47,570 bases of DNA from NCBI GenBank assembly GCA_017472565.1, contig JAFUPY010000028.1, positions 1-47,570 on the forward strand, read 5' to 3'. The notes below the pieces were generated by a model. That model saw only the letters and a program-made list of their open reading frames with translations, made no database searches and was not told where the DNA came from. This document shows positions 19,170 through 27,128 of the stretch, in pieces (position 1 is the stretch's first letter; each line of letters opens with the position of its first letter). A program made the position numbers and the translations under genes. The DNA is from Eubacterium sp. (GTDB lineage Bacteria > Bacillota > Clostridia > Lachnospirales > Lachnospiraceae).

Positions 19170-19198
19170 AGTTTATGCAGAAAAGAGGGATTTGTCAA
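19170..19198 (-). promoter_or_regulatory. Promoter of the T-box/cysE operon
   Basis: On the minus strand a perfect TTGACA (19193-19198), a 17-base spacer, then TAAACT (19170-19175). The -35 box lies only two bases beyond the stop codon of the preceding kinase-like gene, and no terminator is visible between, so upstream read-through may also enter the leader. Confidence 0.85.
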
Positions 19199-19200
19199 CC

Positions 19201-20280
19201 TTATAAGTATTTTTTTACGATGTCTTCCAGCACATCCCACTTATCTTCAATATCAAGCACCAGATAGAACTGCTGCATTGCTTTATCCAGGTTGGCTGTC
19301 TCGCTTTCCCAGTGGGTATATGTAATATCGCCGCTGAGATAATCCGCCAGGTAGCGAATTCCGCTCTCCATGGCCATCAGCCATACGGAGTAGACCATCA
19401 GTTCTTTTTCACGGTCTGTGAGATAATCCTTCATCTCGGACAGATACCCCTTGGTATAAGCCTCAAACATGGCCATATCCATCTCGATATTTTCACCGGC
19501 CTGTGGCACCCATGTGCAGGCTGCGGAACGAACTGCATCACCGTAGTCATACAGGGCAGAGCCTGGCATTACCGTATCGAGGTCGATGACACAAACCGCT
19601 GTCTTGGTTTCCTTTTCCATCAGCACGTTGGAACACTTGGTATCGTTGTGGGTAACACGCTCTGGAAGCAGTCCGGCGCGCATTTCGTCTTCAATCACAC
19701 CCAATCGCTCCGAACGATCCATACAGAACATGATCTGCTGCTGACATTCACTGGAACGTCCACAGACGTCTGCCCGCACTGCATTGATCAGAAGCTTCAA
19801 CTGATACTTGGTATCATGATATCTGGAAATGGTCTCTGACAACTGTGTGCTGTCAAAATCATTCAAACGTTTCTGGAACTTGCCATAGGCTGCTGCCGCA
19901 TGTTCTGCACACTCCAAAGACTTCATCTGCTCCATTGCCTCAACGCCCTGAATCATTCGATACATACGGTAGAATGACTTTTTCTCCGTCTGCAGCAGCG
20001 GATAGCCCTCGCGGGTACGGATAAACTCTAGTGTTTCTCTCTTTGGATCGCCGCCTTCTTTGGCAATCACCTCGCGAAGATAGTCTGTTACCAGGAAAAC
20101 ATTGTGCATCACATCTGCCGGATGTCTGAACACATAACGGTTGATCTCCTGTAAAACATAATGATCCTTTTCGCAGATAATCTCATATGTTTCATGAATG
20201 GCACCATTTCCCAATGGTCTGGCCTCCACAAACACATCGTCAATCTGAAATTTAGAAACAATCGCTTTTAAATCCATCAT
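19201..20280 (-). CDS. APH-family phosphotransferase, N-acetylhexosamine kinase-like
   Basis: 359-residue kinase-like protein. The catalytic loop is THNDTKCSNV near residue 200, and the metal-binding motif is CVIDLDTVMPG, followed by YDYGDAVRSAA. This combination matches NahK-type N-acetylhexosamine 1-kinases more than antibiotic kinases, but substrate choice is inference. The ATG at 20280 follows GGAAGTGAG; an in-frame GTG at 20319 has no ribosome site. It is probably the third gene of an ispF-GNAT-kinase operon, with a gap of about 50 bases from the GNAT gene. No lacto-N-biose genes are nearby. Confidence 0.75.
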   Translation of the reverse strand: MMDLKAIVSKFQIDDVFVEARPLGNGAIHETYEIICEKDHYVLQEINRYVFRHPADVMHNVFLVTDYLREVIAKEGGDPKRETLEFIRTREGYPLLQTEKKSFYRMYRMIQGVEAMEQMKSLECAEHAAAAYGKFQKRLNDFDSTQLSETISRYHDTKYQLKLLINAVRADVCGRSSECQQQIMFCMDRSERLGVIEDEMRAGLLPERVTHNDTKCSNVLMEKETKTAVCVIDLDTVMPGSALYDYGDAVRSAACTWVPQAGENIEMDMAMFEAYTKGYLSEMKDYLTDREKELMVYSVWLMAMESGIRYLADYLSGDITYTHWESETANLDKAMQQFYLVLDIEDKWDVLEDIVKKYL

Positions 20281-20331
20281 AATACTCACTTCCAATCGTT
20301 CTATATTTCCTATATCCACGCAGCAGCAAAA

Positions 20332-21327
20332 CTATACTACCTCGTTGATATAAATTCTCATCTTATCAAAGAAAAACTGTCCTATCTCTGCAATGTCCAT
20401 GGAACGCTCCGGTTCCAATCCATAGATTCGCTTTGCGCTGCCTCCGCATTCATCAATTTCGATGTGGTAACAGCCTTCATTTTCCGGAATCATGGTATCA
20501 CGAATACGGACATCCATGGAGATAGGCTCCTTGCTTTTCATCATACCACAAAAAGCTTCTATATTCAAAACTCTTCCCATCATTTTCGCCTGTATTTCTT
20601 CGCTGCAGGCATGGGACAAAATAGGTTCGCGAATGTAGAGTCCCAGGCCTCTGTTCAGACAGAAAATTCCGTTTATCGTTTCATTATAAGAAATCGTCTC
20701 ATCTTCTGCCATTGCGTCCGCAACTGCTTCCTTAATGACAAGAACATGACCGCCATCGCATTCCTGCTCTTTGATCAAGCGCTTGTAATAAGCCTCATCC
20801 TTGACCACATACAGGTCAAACTGTTCTTGCAGGGTCTGATTGGAAAAGGCTGCCAATTGGGCACAGTCTCCCTCAACAGCCGCACAGATACGCTGCTTGC
20901 CATTCCAAACCCCATCCTGATCCTGATGCAGCTGAATCTGGTTTTCCCAGTATTCAAATCCACAGGAATAGTAGTAATCCGGGTTGGCAGGCGTCAAAAA
21001 GGTAAATGGTTCGCCAGCCTGATGCATATCGTGGAACACCTGCTCCATCAACTGCCGCATATACCCCTGCATGCGATACGCCTCATCTGTAGCAACTGCC
21101 ACGATATAGTGCACATCTGCCTCATGACCATAGCAGGATATCTTGAACGGATTCAGATGGATCATGGAAACCACACGGTCATAATCTTCCATGACTAAAA
21201 TCTCGTTGTCTGCACATTTTTCACTGTAATAATAATCTACAAATTCTTCCGAGTCTTCCGGAAAACTTGTCTCATAAAGTTGTCGGCTTTTTTCTTTTTC
21301 TTCTATGTCAAGATATCGGATCTCCAT
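20332..21327 (-). CDS. GNAT-family N-acetyltransferase (Eis-like)
   Basis: 331 residues. The N-terminal half is a GNAT fold with VHYIVAVATDEAYRMQGYMRQLM (acetyl-CoA-binding loop, with RMQGYM in place of R..G.G) and a FLTPANPDYYYSCGFEYW ending. The second half resembles the extra GNAT/sterol-carrier-like domains of Eis-type enzymes. The acceptor substrate is unknown. The ribosome site is weak (AAAGCAG). It lies between ispF and the kinase-like gene on one strand with short gaps. Confidence 0.75.
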   Translation of the reverse strand: MEIRYLDIEEKEKSRQLYETSFPEDSEEFVDYYYSEKCADNEILVMEDYDRVVSMIHLNPFKISCYGHEADVHYIVAVATDEAYRMQGYMRQLMEQVFHDMHQAGEPFTFLTPANPDYYYSCGFEYWENQIQLHQDQDGVWNGKQRICAAVEGDCAQLAAFSNQTLQEQFDLYVVKDEAYYKRLIKEQECDGGHVLVIKEAVADAMAEDETISYNETINGIFCLNRGLGLYIREPILSHACSEEIQAKMMGRVLNIEAFCGMMKSKEPISMDVRIRDTMIPENEGCYHIEIDECGGSAKRIYGLEPERSMDIAEIGQFFFDKMRIYINEVV

Positions 21328-21388
21328 AATACTGCTTTCAAATACCTCACAAACCTATTTTCTATTTCTCAGGAAAGTCTCATTTCTT

Positions 21389-21871
21389 TCATACCCGCTT
21401 TTCCAAACAGCAGATTGCCTGTGTGGAAATACCTTCCATTCTGCCGGTAAAACCAAGCTGTTCTTCGGTGGTAGCCTTTACATTGATCTGATCCAATGCA
21501 ATCTGAAGTACATTTGCAATGTTTTGTTCCATCTCTTGGATGTATGGACGCAGCTTTGGCTTCTGCGCAATAATAGTGGCATCAATGTTGCCAATCACAT
21601 ATCCCCGGTCTGTAATCAGTTGATATACATGTTCTAACAACTTCATGCTGGATGCGCCCTTGTAGGCAGGATCGGTGTCTGGAAAATGCTTGCCGATGTC
21701 TCCCAATGCCGCCGCGCCAAGAATGGCATCCATGATGGCATGAAGCAGAACATCTGCATCGGAGTGCCCCAGCAGACCTGTGGTGTGTGGAATCTTCACG
21801 CCACCCAAGATCAAATCTCTTCCTTCTACTAATTTGTGTACATCATAACCGGTTCCAACTCTGATACTCAT
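21389..21871 (-). CDS. ispF: 2-C-methyl-D-erythritol 2,4-cyclodiphosphate synthase
   Basis: 160-residue enzyme of the MEP isoprenoid pathway, converting CDP-methylerythritol 2-phosphate to the cyclic diphosphate and CMP. It shows GTGYDVHKL with the zinc-binding Asp and His, [32 protein letters not shown], and a C-terminal [11 protein letters not shown]. The length is normal for the trimeric family. AAAGGG precedes the ATG at 21871. It is first of a likely three-gene unit and divergent from the FUSC gene. Confidence 0.95.
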   Translation of the reverse strand: MSIRVGTGYDVHKLVEGRDLILGGVKIPHTTGLLGHSDADVLLHAIMDAILGAAALGDIGKHFPDTDPAYKGASSMKLLEHVYQLITDRGYVIGNIDATIIAQKPKLRPYIQEMEQNIANVLQIALDQINVKATTEEQLGFTGRMEGISTQAICCLEKRV

Positions 21872-21893
21872 GATTTTCCCTTTCCACTACTCC

Positions 21894-21929
21894 TGTTTTT
21901 AGGAAAATACAGGTATTTTCCTAAAAACA
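21894..21929. repeat. Perfect 17-base inverted repeat between ispF and FUSC genes
   Basis: TGTTTTTAGGAAAATAC and its exact reverse complement are separated by AG. It lies between divergent genes, 23 bases before the ispF start codon. It could be an operator shared by both directions or a very stable hairpin in the FUSC leader. There is no T tract suited to ending transcription. Confidence 0.6.
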
Positions 21930-22026
21930 AATATTTTATACCAAATCACATAACTATATGTTAACATACTTTTGTACGAAGCACTTTCTAATATTGAAAA
22001 AAATACAAGAATTTTTTAGAGGTTTT

Positions 22027-23586
22027 ATGCAAAAATTCAAATCCATGTGTGTCTCGGCGATTGTTCCTACCATCGTCTCGGCACTGATTTTCTTTTTAAA
22101 TTATTTCTGCTTCGGCATGGAGAACATTATGATTGCCCCATTTGCCACATTGGCATTCCTGCGTTTCCGCAACATGACCAACCACTATGCCTGCATGGGG
22201 AAAAATTATCTGATTTTCCTGGCCATGACCGGTCTTGCCTTTGTGGCAAGTATCAATCTGCCGCTGTGTATTCTGGTCAATGCCTTTGCCTTTTTCTGGC
22301 TGGCCTACAGTCTGATCGATGAGTACAATCCGGTAAACTATTTTCCTGCGGGAATGGCGCTGATCTTTTTCCAGATGAAACCAGTGGCTGACCTTGCAGG
22401 ACTGGCGAACCGTGCCATTGCACTGAGCGCTTCCATGCTGATCGTGTTTGTATTTATCGCGATTTTGGCCTATCGCAGCAAATCAAAAGACCCGATTGCA
22501 GATAATATCCGCCTGGGACTAGCCAACTGCCAGAACCAAATGCACGCGTACCTTGAACATGATACCACAAAACTGGATGTTTTGCATCAGGAACTGCGGG
22601 CCATTAACAGCCGTATTACAGATGAAATCTACCACTACAACCGCTCCACCATGCGGGCTGTCGGCCGTATCAACTGGTACTGCCGCTATGTTGCGTTGTT
22701 TCAGGTCATCAACTACTTTACGTCTCAGGATTACAACGAAGAAGAGTATCAGACCATTGCAGATACTCTGCAGCGATTCACCAGACAGTTTGAAACCGTC
22801 AGACCAACGGCGGACTACAAGCAGCTGCATTTTCGAAACAACAAACCATCCAGACAGTCTTTCCGGTTTCGCTTTGCCATGCGACTTCTGATCGTTATGA
22901 CGCCTTGTATGGCATTTGCCAGCGCTGCAGACCTGGAAAACAGTTTCTGGCTGGTCATCTCCGTTTTCTTTATGATGATTCCGGTTTCTGACAACACCAA
23001 AAACCGGGTAAAACAGAGAGTCCTTGGAACCTGTGCAGGTATTGTGATCTGCTTTGTGCTGTTCTCGATCTTTACCCAGTTCCCTGGCCGTGCTGCGCTG
23101 ATGCTTCTGTCAAACTTTATGATCTATGCATCCACCAGCTATGCCATGATGGTAACCTACATCACCTGTTCGGCACTGGCAATTCAGACGATCGATGCTG
23201 CTATCGGGGTTGTGCTGTGGCAGCGCCTGCTCTATACGTTGATTGGTGCAGTCATTGCGGTACTGGCCAACAAATGCATCTTCCAGATTCGCACCCGCAA
23301 GGAAATGGTCATCCTGATCGAGCGACTGGACGGCATCCGTAACGAGCTGGTCAATGTCTCTGACGAAACCTATCCTGACCCGGACGAACGCCAGCATTAT
23401 ACAGATGAGCTGGTCATCAAGTCCTACATGCTGATGAAACGGCTCCAAACCTACAATGCCACCATCTCTCATCGTGAAAAAGAAGACCCTTCTGCGCCGG
23501 ATTCTTTTGCAGTGTATGAGAAAAAATATATGGGATTTATGGCAGCTTATCTGAAAGATCACTTGTTGGAAAAGATGCCGTTGTAA
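22027..23586 (+). CDS. FUSC-family membrane protein (aromatic acid exporter-like)
   Basis: About 519 residues. Hydrophobic segments cluster at residues 10-160 and again at 290-430, separated by a soluble helical stretch. This duplicated layout matches FUSC/YccS-type proteins related to fusaric acid resistance and aromatic acid efflux pumps. The ATG at 22027 has AGAGG four bases upstream; an in-frame ATG at 21958 adds 23 residues and lacks a ribosome site. It is a single gene ended by a two-way terminator. The substrate is unknown. Confidence 0.75.
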   Translation: MQKFKSMCVSAIVPTIVSALIFFLNYFCFGMENIMIAPFATLAFLRFRNMTNHYACMGKNYLIFLAMTGLAFVASINLPLCILVNAFAFFWLAYSLIDEYNPVNYFPAGMALIFFQMKPVADLAGLANRAIALSASMLIVFVFIAILAYRSKSKDPIADNIRLGLANCQNQMHAYLEHDTTKLDVLHQELRAINSRITDEIYHYNRSTMRAVGRINWYCRYVALFQVINYFTSQDYNEEEYQTIADTLQRFTRQFETVRPTADYKQLHFRNNKPSRQSFRFRFAMRLLIVMTPCMAFASAADLENSFWLVISVFFMMIPVSDNTKNRVKQRVLGTCAGIVICFVLFSIFTQFPGRAALMLLSNFMIYASTSYAMMVTYITCSALAIQTIDAAIGVVLWQRLLYTLIGAVIAVLANKCIFQIRTRKEMVILIERLDGIRNELVNVSDETYPDPDERQHYTDELVIKSYMLMKRLQTYNATISHREKEDPSAPDSFAVYEKKYMGFMAAYLKDHLLEKMPL

Positions 23587-23636
23587 ACTGCCTGTCAATG
23601 AGTTATAAATATATCGTATTTTTTGAATTATTAAAA

Positions 23637-23685
23637 AACCCCTTTTCACTCATATCAATATGATATGGCTGAAAGGGGTTCTTTT
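23637..23685. terminator. Bidirectional terminator
   Basis: AACCCCTTTTCA..CATATCA and TGATATG..TGAAAGGGGTT form a long stem with AT flanks on both sides (TTTTT after it on plus, TTTTTTAA on minus). It serves the converging FUSC gene and small membrane protein gene. Confidence 0.85.
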
Positions 23686-23742
23686 TCATCATACGATTAT
23701 TCTCTGTTTCCACTTGTTCGCATCAACCGATTCGGTATCAGC

Positions 23743-24222
23743 TTACTCCGTATGGGCTTTTGCCTTTTTTGCTTCTTCCGCGATTCGTTTTTCCTCCGCC
23801 TTGGCAATGGCCTCTGCCATCTGTCTGGAAGCTTCCGCCGCAGCTACTTTGGACTCTTCCCGATATTCATCTCTTGCCTGAGCCCAGGTAATCTTTTCCC
23901 GCGTTGGTTCTGCCTTTACCTGCTTGCCAGGATTCTTTGCATCTTCCTTCTCCCAGTAGGCCTTCGCATAGTCATTCAGATCCTTCGCAAACTTGACAAT
24001 GACCAGCAGCCCAATCAGGAATAAAGCCAATCCTGCAATCATCATAAGCAGCTTCATTGTCTTGTCCTCTATGCCCTGTCCCATAGAAAACACCAAAAGC
24101 AGTGCACCCACTACAAAGGGCAGGAACGCATAGCCCATTTTTTTCTTAACGCTGGCCGTATATGCATCGTTAATCATTGGTCTCTGATTTTTTGGCTGTT
24201 TTGCAACAAATCTCTTTGCCAT
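23743..24222 (-). CDS. Small membrane protein with charged coiled-coil tail
   Basis: 159-residue protein not recognised as a named family. It has a basic N-terminus, two adjacent hydrophobic segments (near residues 34-50 and 60-80), then a highly charged Ala/Glu/Lys tail that looks like a helical coiled coil (EASRQMAEAIAKAEEKRIAEE). AAGGTG precedes the ATG at 24222. It is a single gene between converging and downstream units. A membrane-anchored scaffold is possible, but no function is claimed. Confidence 0.65.
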   Translation of the reverse strand: MAKRFVAKQPKNQRPMINDAYTASVKKKMGYAFLPFVVGALLLVFSMGQGIEDKTMKLLMMIAGLALFLIGLLVIVKFAKDLNDYAKAYWEKEDAKNPGKQVKAEPTREKITWAQARDEYREESKVAAAEASRQMAEAIAKAEEKRIAEEAKKAKAHTE

Positions 24223-24312
24223 AATAAACACCTTTTATCCTTCTGTTATTTTTACTGCCAATCTCATCGTATTACCAATCCTATTGTATGCCATTTTTCT
24301 GTTCCCGTCTAT

Positions 24313-25479
24313 TTATTTTTTCCCTAAAAGTGCAGTCAGGTTTTCAATCATATTATAAAGGCATTCTTCGCTGGAGGCAAAGGAATATCTGACACAGACC
24401 TTATCTTCTTCGCCGTATGCAATGCCGGGAACACCGGAAATCTTGGCCTGTTCCAGCAGATATTCACAGGTCTGCTGACTGTCCATACCAAGATCAAACT
24501 TTACCCAGGCATAAAAAGCACCTTCCGGCTTTTTCATTTCCACGCCCTTTAGCTGATTCAGTCCTTCGTAAAGAATCTGCCCACGGCGGTCATAGGACTG
24601 GCGCATCTGCTCCATTTCTTCCTTGCATTCCAGGGCTACCAGGGCTGCCTTCTGTAAAAAGCCGCTGGTGCAGCTCATGGTATGCTGGAACAGTTTTTTT
24701 GCCACCTTGAAAATCGCATCGGAACATGCCATATAGCCAAGACGCCAACCTGTCATGGCATAACTCTTGGAAAAACCATTGACCACGATGACACGGTCAG
24801 CGATATCTTTGTAGGATGCCATGCTGACCACCTTGTGGTCGTCGTATACAATGTGCTCGTAAATCTCATCGGAAATCAACACAACATTTGGATAATCCCG
24901 CATATAGCGAGCCAGTGCTTCCCTGTCTGTTTCGGACAACACTTTTCCGGTTGGGTTGTTTGGGTAATTGATGATCAGCAGCTTGGTCTTTTCTGTAGTC
25001 GCTTCTGCCAATGCTTCGTATGTGATGCGGTAGTCCTCATCCCATTTTAAATGCACTGCCACCGGAATGCCGCCGCTGGACTCAATAATGGATGGATAAG
25101 AAACCCAGCCCGGTGTCAGCCAGATTGCCTCATCTCCCGGATTCATCACAGACTGAACTGCCAAGTATACTGCAAACTTTCCTCCCGGCGTTACAAAAAT
25201 CTGGTCTGGCGTATAAAAAGCACCGTTTTCTTCCTGCAGTTTTTTTGCCAGGGCTTCACGAAGCTCCATGATACCTGGGCCGTCAATATAATGAGTATAA
25301 CCAGCCATCATCTGACGATAGGCCTCCTCACAGATTGGCGCAGGTGTTGGGAAGTCCGGTTCTCCGCCTGTAAGGTTGATGATGCTGCTGTCTACTTTTT
25401 GCATTGCTTTTGTCTTTTCCATCAAGGTTACCGATTTGGATGGAGTAAGACTGGAAATGGTTCTGTTCAGTTCTATCAT
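24313..25479 (-). CDS. Class I/II pyridoxal-phosphate aminotransferase
   Basis: 388-residue fold type I aminotransferase of the aspartate aminotransferase Ib group. It shows GGEPDFPTP, NYPNNPTG, the aspartate in SDEIYEH that binds the cofactor nitrogen, and the Schiff-base lysine in NGFSKSYAMTGWRLGY near residue 235. A C-terminal Arg lies in VRYSFASS. Aspartate or aromatic amino acids are plausible substrates. Its position divergent to a prephenate dehydratase hints at aromatic amino acid synthesis, where it could transaminate phenylpyruvate or prephenate; that is inference. Confidence 0.9.
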   Translation of the reverse strand: MIELNRTISSLTPSKSVTLMEKTKAMQKVDSSIINLTGGEPDFPTPAPICEEAYRQMMAGYTHYIDGPGIMELREALAKKLQEENGAFYTPDQIFVTPGGKFAVYLAVQSVMNPGDEAIWLTPGWVSYPSIIESSGGIPVAVHLKWDEDYRITYEALAEATTEKTKLLIINYPNNPTGKVLSETDREALARYMRDYPNVVLISDEIYEHIVYDDHKVVSMASYKDIADRVIVVNGFSKSYAMTGWRLGYMACSDAIFKVAKKLFQHTMSCTSGFLQKAALVALECKEEMEQMRQSYDRRGQILYEGLNQLKGVEMKKPEGAFYAWVKFDLGMDSQQTCEYLLEQAKISGVPGIAYGEEDKVCVRYSFASSEECLYNMIENLTALLGKK

Positions 25480-25783
25480 GTTAATTCTTCTTTCTAGGAA
25501 CTTTCCTGATAATGTAAGGAAAATATTTTCATTATTATATTTCTATATGCTCGCTTACTACAAAAATGTCAAGCATACTATCCGTTCATAATAACATAAT
25601 TTTTTCCATTTGAACACTTTTATTCATGAGTTTTTTGTTATAACATTAAAAATATTAATATTATACTTGTTTTCTGATAGAAAAAAGGATAAAATCAATT
25701 CATGTTAGATATAGCGCGCATATTTCTTCATGCATGATTGCTGTATCTGCTCTACATTCATAAAGTAAAGATAGGAGAACCAC
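25480..25783. promoter_or_regulatory. Divergent promoter region, aminotransferase and prephenate dehydratase
   Basis: On the minus strand TTGACA (25567-25572) with an AT-rich -10 region (CATATAGAAA) about 17 bases on suits the aminotransferase. On plus, TTGTTA near 25635 and TATTAT/TATACT near 25660 are a possible promoter for the dehydratase. The TTTGTTATAACA palindrome (about 25634-25645) repeats the one at the lysR promoter. TATAGCGCGCATAT (about 25711-25724) is a near-palindrome. Confidence 0.45.
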
Positions 25784-26344
25784 ATGAAAATCGGTTATAT
25801 GGGAATCCCTGGCAGTTTTTCAGAAGTTGCAGCCAAGGAGCTGGCAAAAAACAACAATCTGGAACAGGTGGAATATGTGCCCCTTGTTTGTGCGGCAAAC
25901 ATTTTAGCAGAATTGAAAAAAGGTACCATCGCCCTTGGTGTTCTGGGCGTGGAGAACTCCACCGCAGGTCCGGTATCCGAATTTGTGGAAGCCTTTGGCA
26001 ATGTGGAATATGACCACATCGACACCTATGTGCTGCCTATCCATCATTGCCTGTTCAAATTATCTGCAGACACGCCTATGGAACATCTGACAGAGGTGGC
26101 ATCCCACCCGCAGGCATTGGCTCAGACAACTGGTACGCGCGCTGCAAACTGGCCGCAGCTGACAGAAAAAGACATTGATGATACAGCTATCGGTGCGGAA
26201 TGGCTGGCAAAGGGAACACTGCCTGATACCACCGCAGTTATCTGCAGCCGCATCGCGGGTGATTCCTGGGGATTGGATCTGATTGCAGAAAACATCGAAG
26301 ATTCCTCAACCAATCGAACCACTTTTTGGTTGCTTAAATTATAG
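25784..26344 (+). CDS. pheA: Prephenate dehydratase, catalytic domain only
   Basis: 186-residue enzyme converting prephenate to phenylpyruvate. It shows GYMGIPGSFSE at the N-terminus, GVLGVENSTAGPV with conserved E-N-S, SHPQALAQT, and a closing SSTNRTTFW in place of the usual N.TRF. The typical protein has about 280 residues with a C-terminal ACT domain for phenylalanine feedback; here the frame stops just after the catalytic domain, so feedback control by that route is missing. GATAGGAG precedes the ATG. It is followed by a terminator and is a single gene. Confidence 0.88.
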   Translation: MKIGYMGIPGSFSEVAAKELAKNNNLEQVEYVPLVCAANILAELKKGTIALGVLGVENSTAGPVSEFVEAFGNVEYDHIDTYVLPIHHCLFKLSADTPMEHLTEVASHPQALAQTTGTRAANWPQLTEKDIDDTAIGAEWLAKGTLPDTTAVICSRIAGDSWGLDLIAENIEDSSTNRTTFWLLKL

Positions 26345-26353
26345 TTAAAAATT

Positions 26354-26421
26354 ATGGAGGGTCAGGTAATCCATTGTTATTCCCCGCTTATCGAACAAGA
26401 GCCTGGCTTTCCATATTTTTT
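26354..26421 (+). terminator. Terminator after pheA
   Basis: ATGGA..GTCAGG pairs with CCTGGC..TCCAT across a 34-base loop, followed by ATTTTTTG. It starts about 10 bases past the pheA stop. Confidence 0.65.
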
Positions 26422-26502
26422 GCATTTTTGTAAGTTAGACCTTTGTGTATTTTCAAAAACAAGAAACAAATTATTTATGTGATAATTTTTTAAAAATAAT
26501 GC

Positions 26503-26532
26503 TTGACTTTCTGTGTCGAATAGTAGTATATT
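26503..26532 (+). promoter_or_regulatory. Promoter of the tRNA cluster
   Basis: TTGACT (26503-26508), an 18-base spacer and TATATT (26527-26532), 36 bases before the first tRNA. Confidence 0.7.
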
Positions 26533-26567
26533 ATTTGGGCGGGTTGTTTTACAGCCCGTAAAAATTT

Positions 26568-26641
26568 GGCGAGATAGCTCAGTTGGCTAGAGCATGCGGT
26601 TCATACCCGCAGTGTCGAGGGTTCAAATCCCCCTCTCGCTA
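26568..26641 (+). tRNA. tRNA-Met (CAT), elongator, copy 1
   Basis: Cloverleaf with acceptor GGCGAGA/TCTCGCT, D arm GCTCAGTTGGCTAGAGC, anticodon stem TGCGG/CCGCA around loop TTCATAC, and T arm with GGTTCAAATCC. The resemblance to Bacillus elongator tRNA-Met and lack of an initiator-type GGG/CCC anticodon stem indicate the elongator. The CCA is not encoded. An identical copy starts at 26791. Confidence 0.95.
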
Positions 26642-26678
26642 CTCTCTTTTGAAACAACCTGTTTTGAAAGAGTCCCAT

Positions 26679-26751
26679 GGGATCTTAGCTCAGCTGGGAG
26701 AGCATCTGCCTTACAAGCAGAGGGTCACAGGTTCGAGCCCTGTAGGTCCCA
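26679..26751 (+). tRNA. tRNA-Val (TAC)
   Basis: Acceptor GGGATCT/AGGTCCC, D arm GCTCAGCTGGGAGAGC, anticodon stem TCTGC/GCAGA with loop CTTACAA giving TAC, and T arm with GGTTCGAGCC. No encoded CCA. It lies between the two tRNA-Met copies. Confidence 0.95.
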
Positions 26752-26790
26752 TTTTTTATGTCAGAAACCGCTGATATAACAATCAAATAT

Positions 26791-26864
26791 GGCGAGATAG
26801 CTCAGTTGGCTAGAGCATGCGGTTCATACCCGCAGTGTCGAGGGTTCAAATCCCCCTCTCGCTA
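26791..26864 (+). tRNA. tRNA-Met (CAT), elongator, copy 2
   Basis: Base-for-base identical to the copy at 26568-26641, suggesting recent duplication or gene conversion. No encoded CCA; a terminator follows four bases later. Confidence 0.95.
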
Positions 26865-26866
26865 CT

Positions 26867-26904
26867 AAAAATAAGAGAATCCCATTTGGGGTTCTCTTAT
26901 TTTT
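26867..26904 (+). terminator. Terminator of the tRNA cluster
   Basis: AAATAAGAGAATCCC and GGGGTTCTCTTATTT arms with a short loop, then TT-rich sequence. Strong intrinsic terminator. Confidence 0.9.
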
Positions 26905-26924
26905 ATATATCATGAATTAGAAAT

Positions 26925-27015
26925 GGGGGATTGAAACCGAGGCACTGCGGGTTCGCAGTGTCGAGGGGTGAGACGGAAGCCACTTGTGGCGAGGAGACTC
27001 AAATCCCCCTCTCGC
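26925..27015 (+). pseudogene. Folded tRNA-Met-derived remnant
   Basis: Two blocks match tRNA-Met: GCAGTGTCGAGGG (about 26955-26967) and TCAAATCCCCCTCTCGCT (26999-27016). They are split by about 31 foreign bases. The whole can fold into a new closed structure: outer stem GGGGGATT/AATCCCCC (26925-26932 with 27002-27009), hairpin CACTGCG/CGCAGTG (26943-26960) and hairpin GCCAC/GTGGC (26979-26990). It lacks an acceptor 5' half and a D arm, so it is not a working tRNA. It is either a decayed gene or a structured element reusing tRNA sequence. Confidence 0.6.
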
Positions 27016-27063
27016 TTTATGCAATAAAAAAACAGCTTTTCTTCTTTCATATTTTATGTAATA

Positions 27064-27122
27064 AAAAAGGAGCTAAGTCATCTTGTTTCCCGTAATTCAA
27101 GCAAGATAACATAGTTCCTTTA
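27064..27122 (-). terminator. Terminator after ohrR
   Basis: On the minus strand AAAGGA.CTA..ATCTTG pairs with CAAGAT..TAG.TCCTTTTTTAT across a loop of about 15 bases, a few bases past the MarR-type gene's stop. Confidence 0.75.
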
Positions 27123-27128
27123 TTTCAT

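Noticed and set aside
19201-20280. Aminoglycoside resistance kinase
   Set aside because: Motifs fit sugar 1-kinases of the NahK type better, and the setting is housekeeping.
20464-21198. A 244-codon open frame on the plus strand
   Set aside because: It lies entirely opposite the GNAT gene, has no ribosome site, and its translation shows no domain pattern.
21894-21929. Intrinsic terminator for ispF or the FUSC gene
   Set aside because: It is upstream of both genes and has no suitable T tract; an operator or leader structure is likelier.
26568-26774. Short open frames through the tRNA cluster
   Set aside because: They are translations of tRNA sequence.
26925-26940. GGGGATTGAAACC resembles the end of some CRISPR repeats
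   Set aside because: It occurs once, with no spaced copies and no cas genes in the window; it is explained better as part of the folded tRNA remnant.
26568-27016. attL/attR of an integrative element at tRNA-Met
   Set aside because: No integrase, excisionase or element genes lie nearby, and the remnant is interrupted by foreign bases within the T arm.
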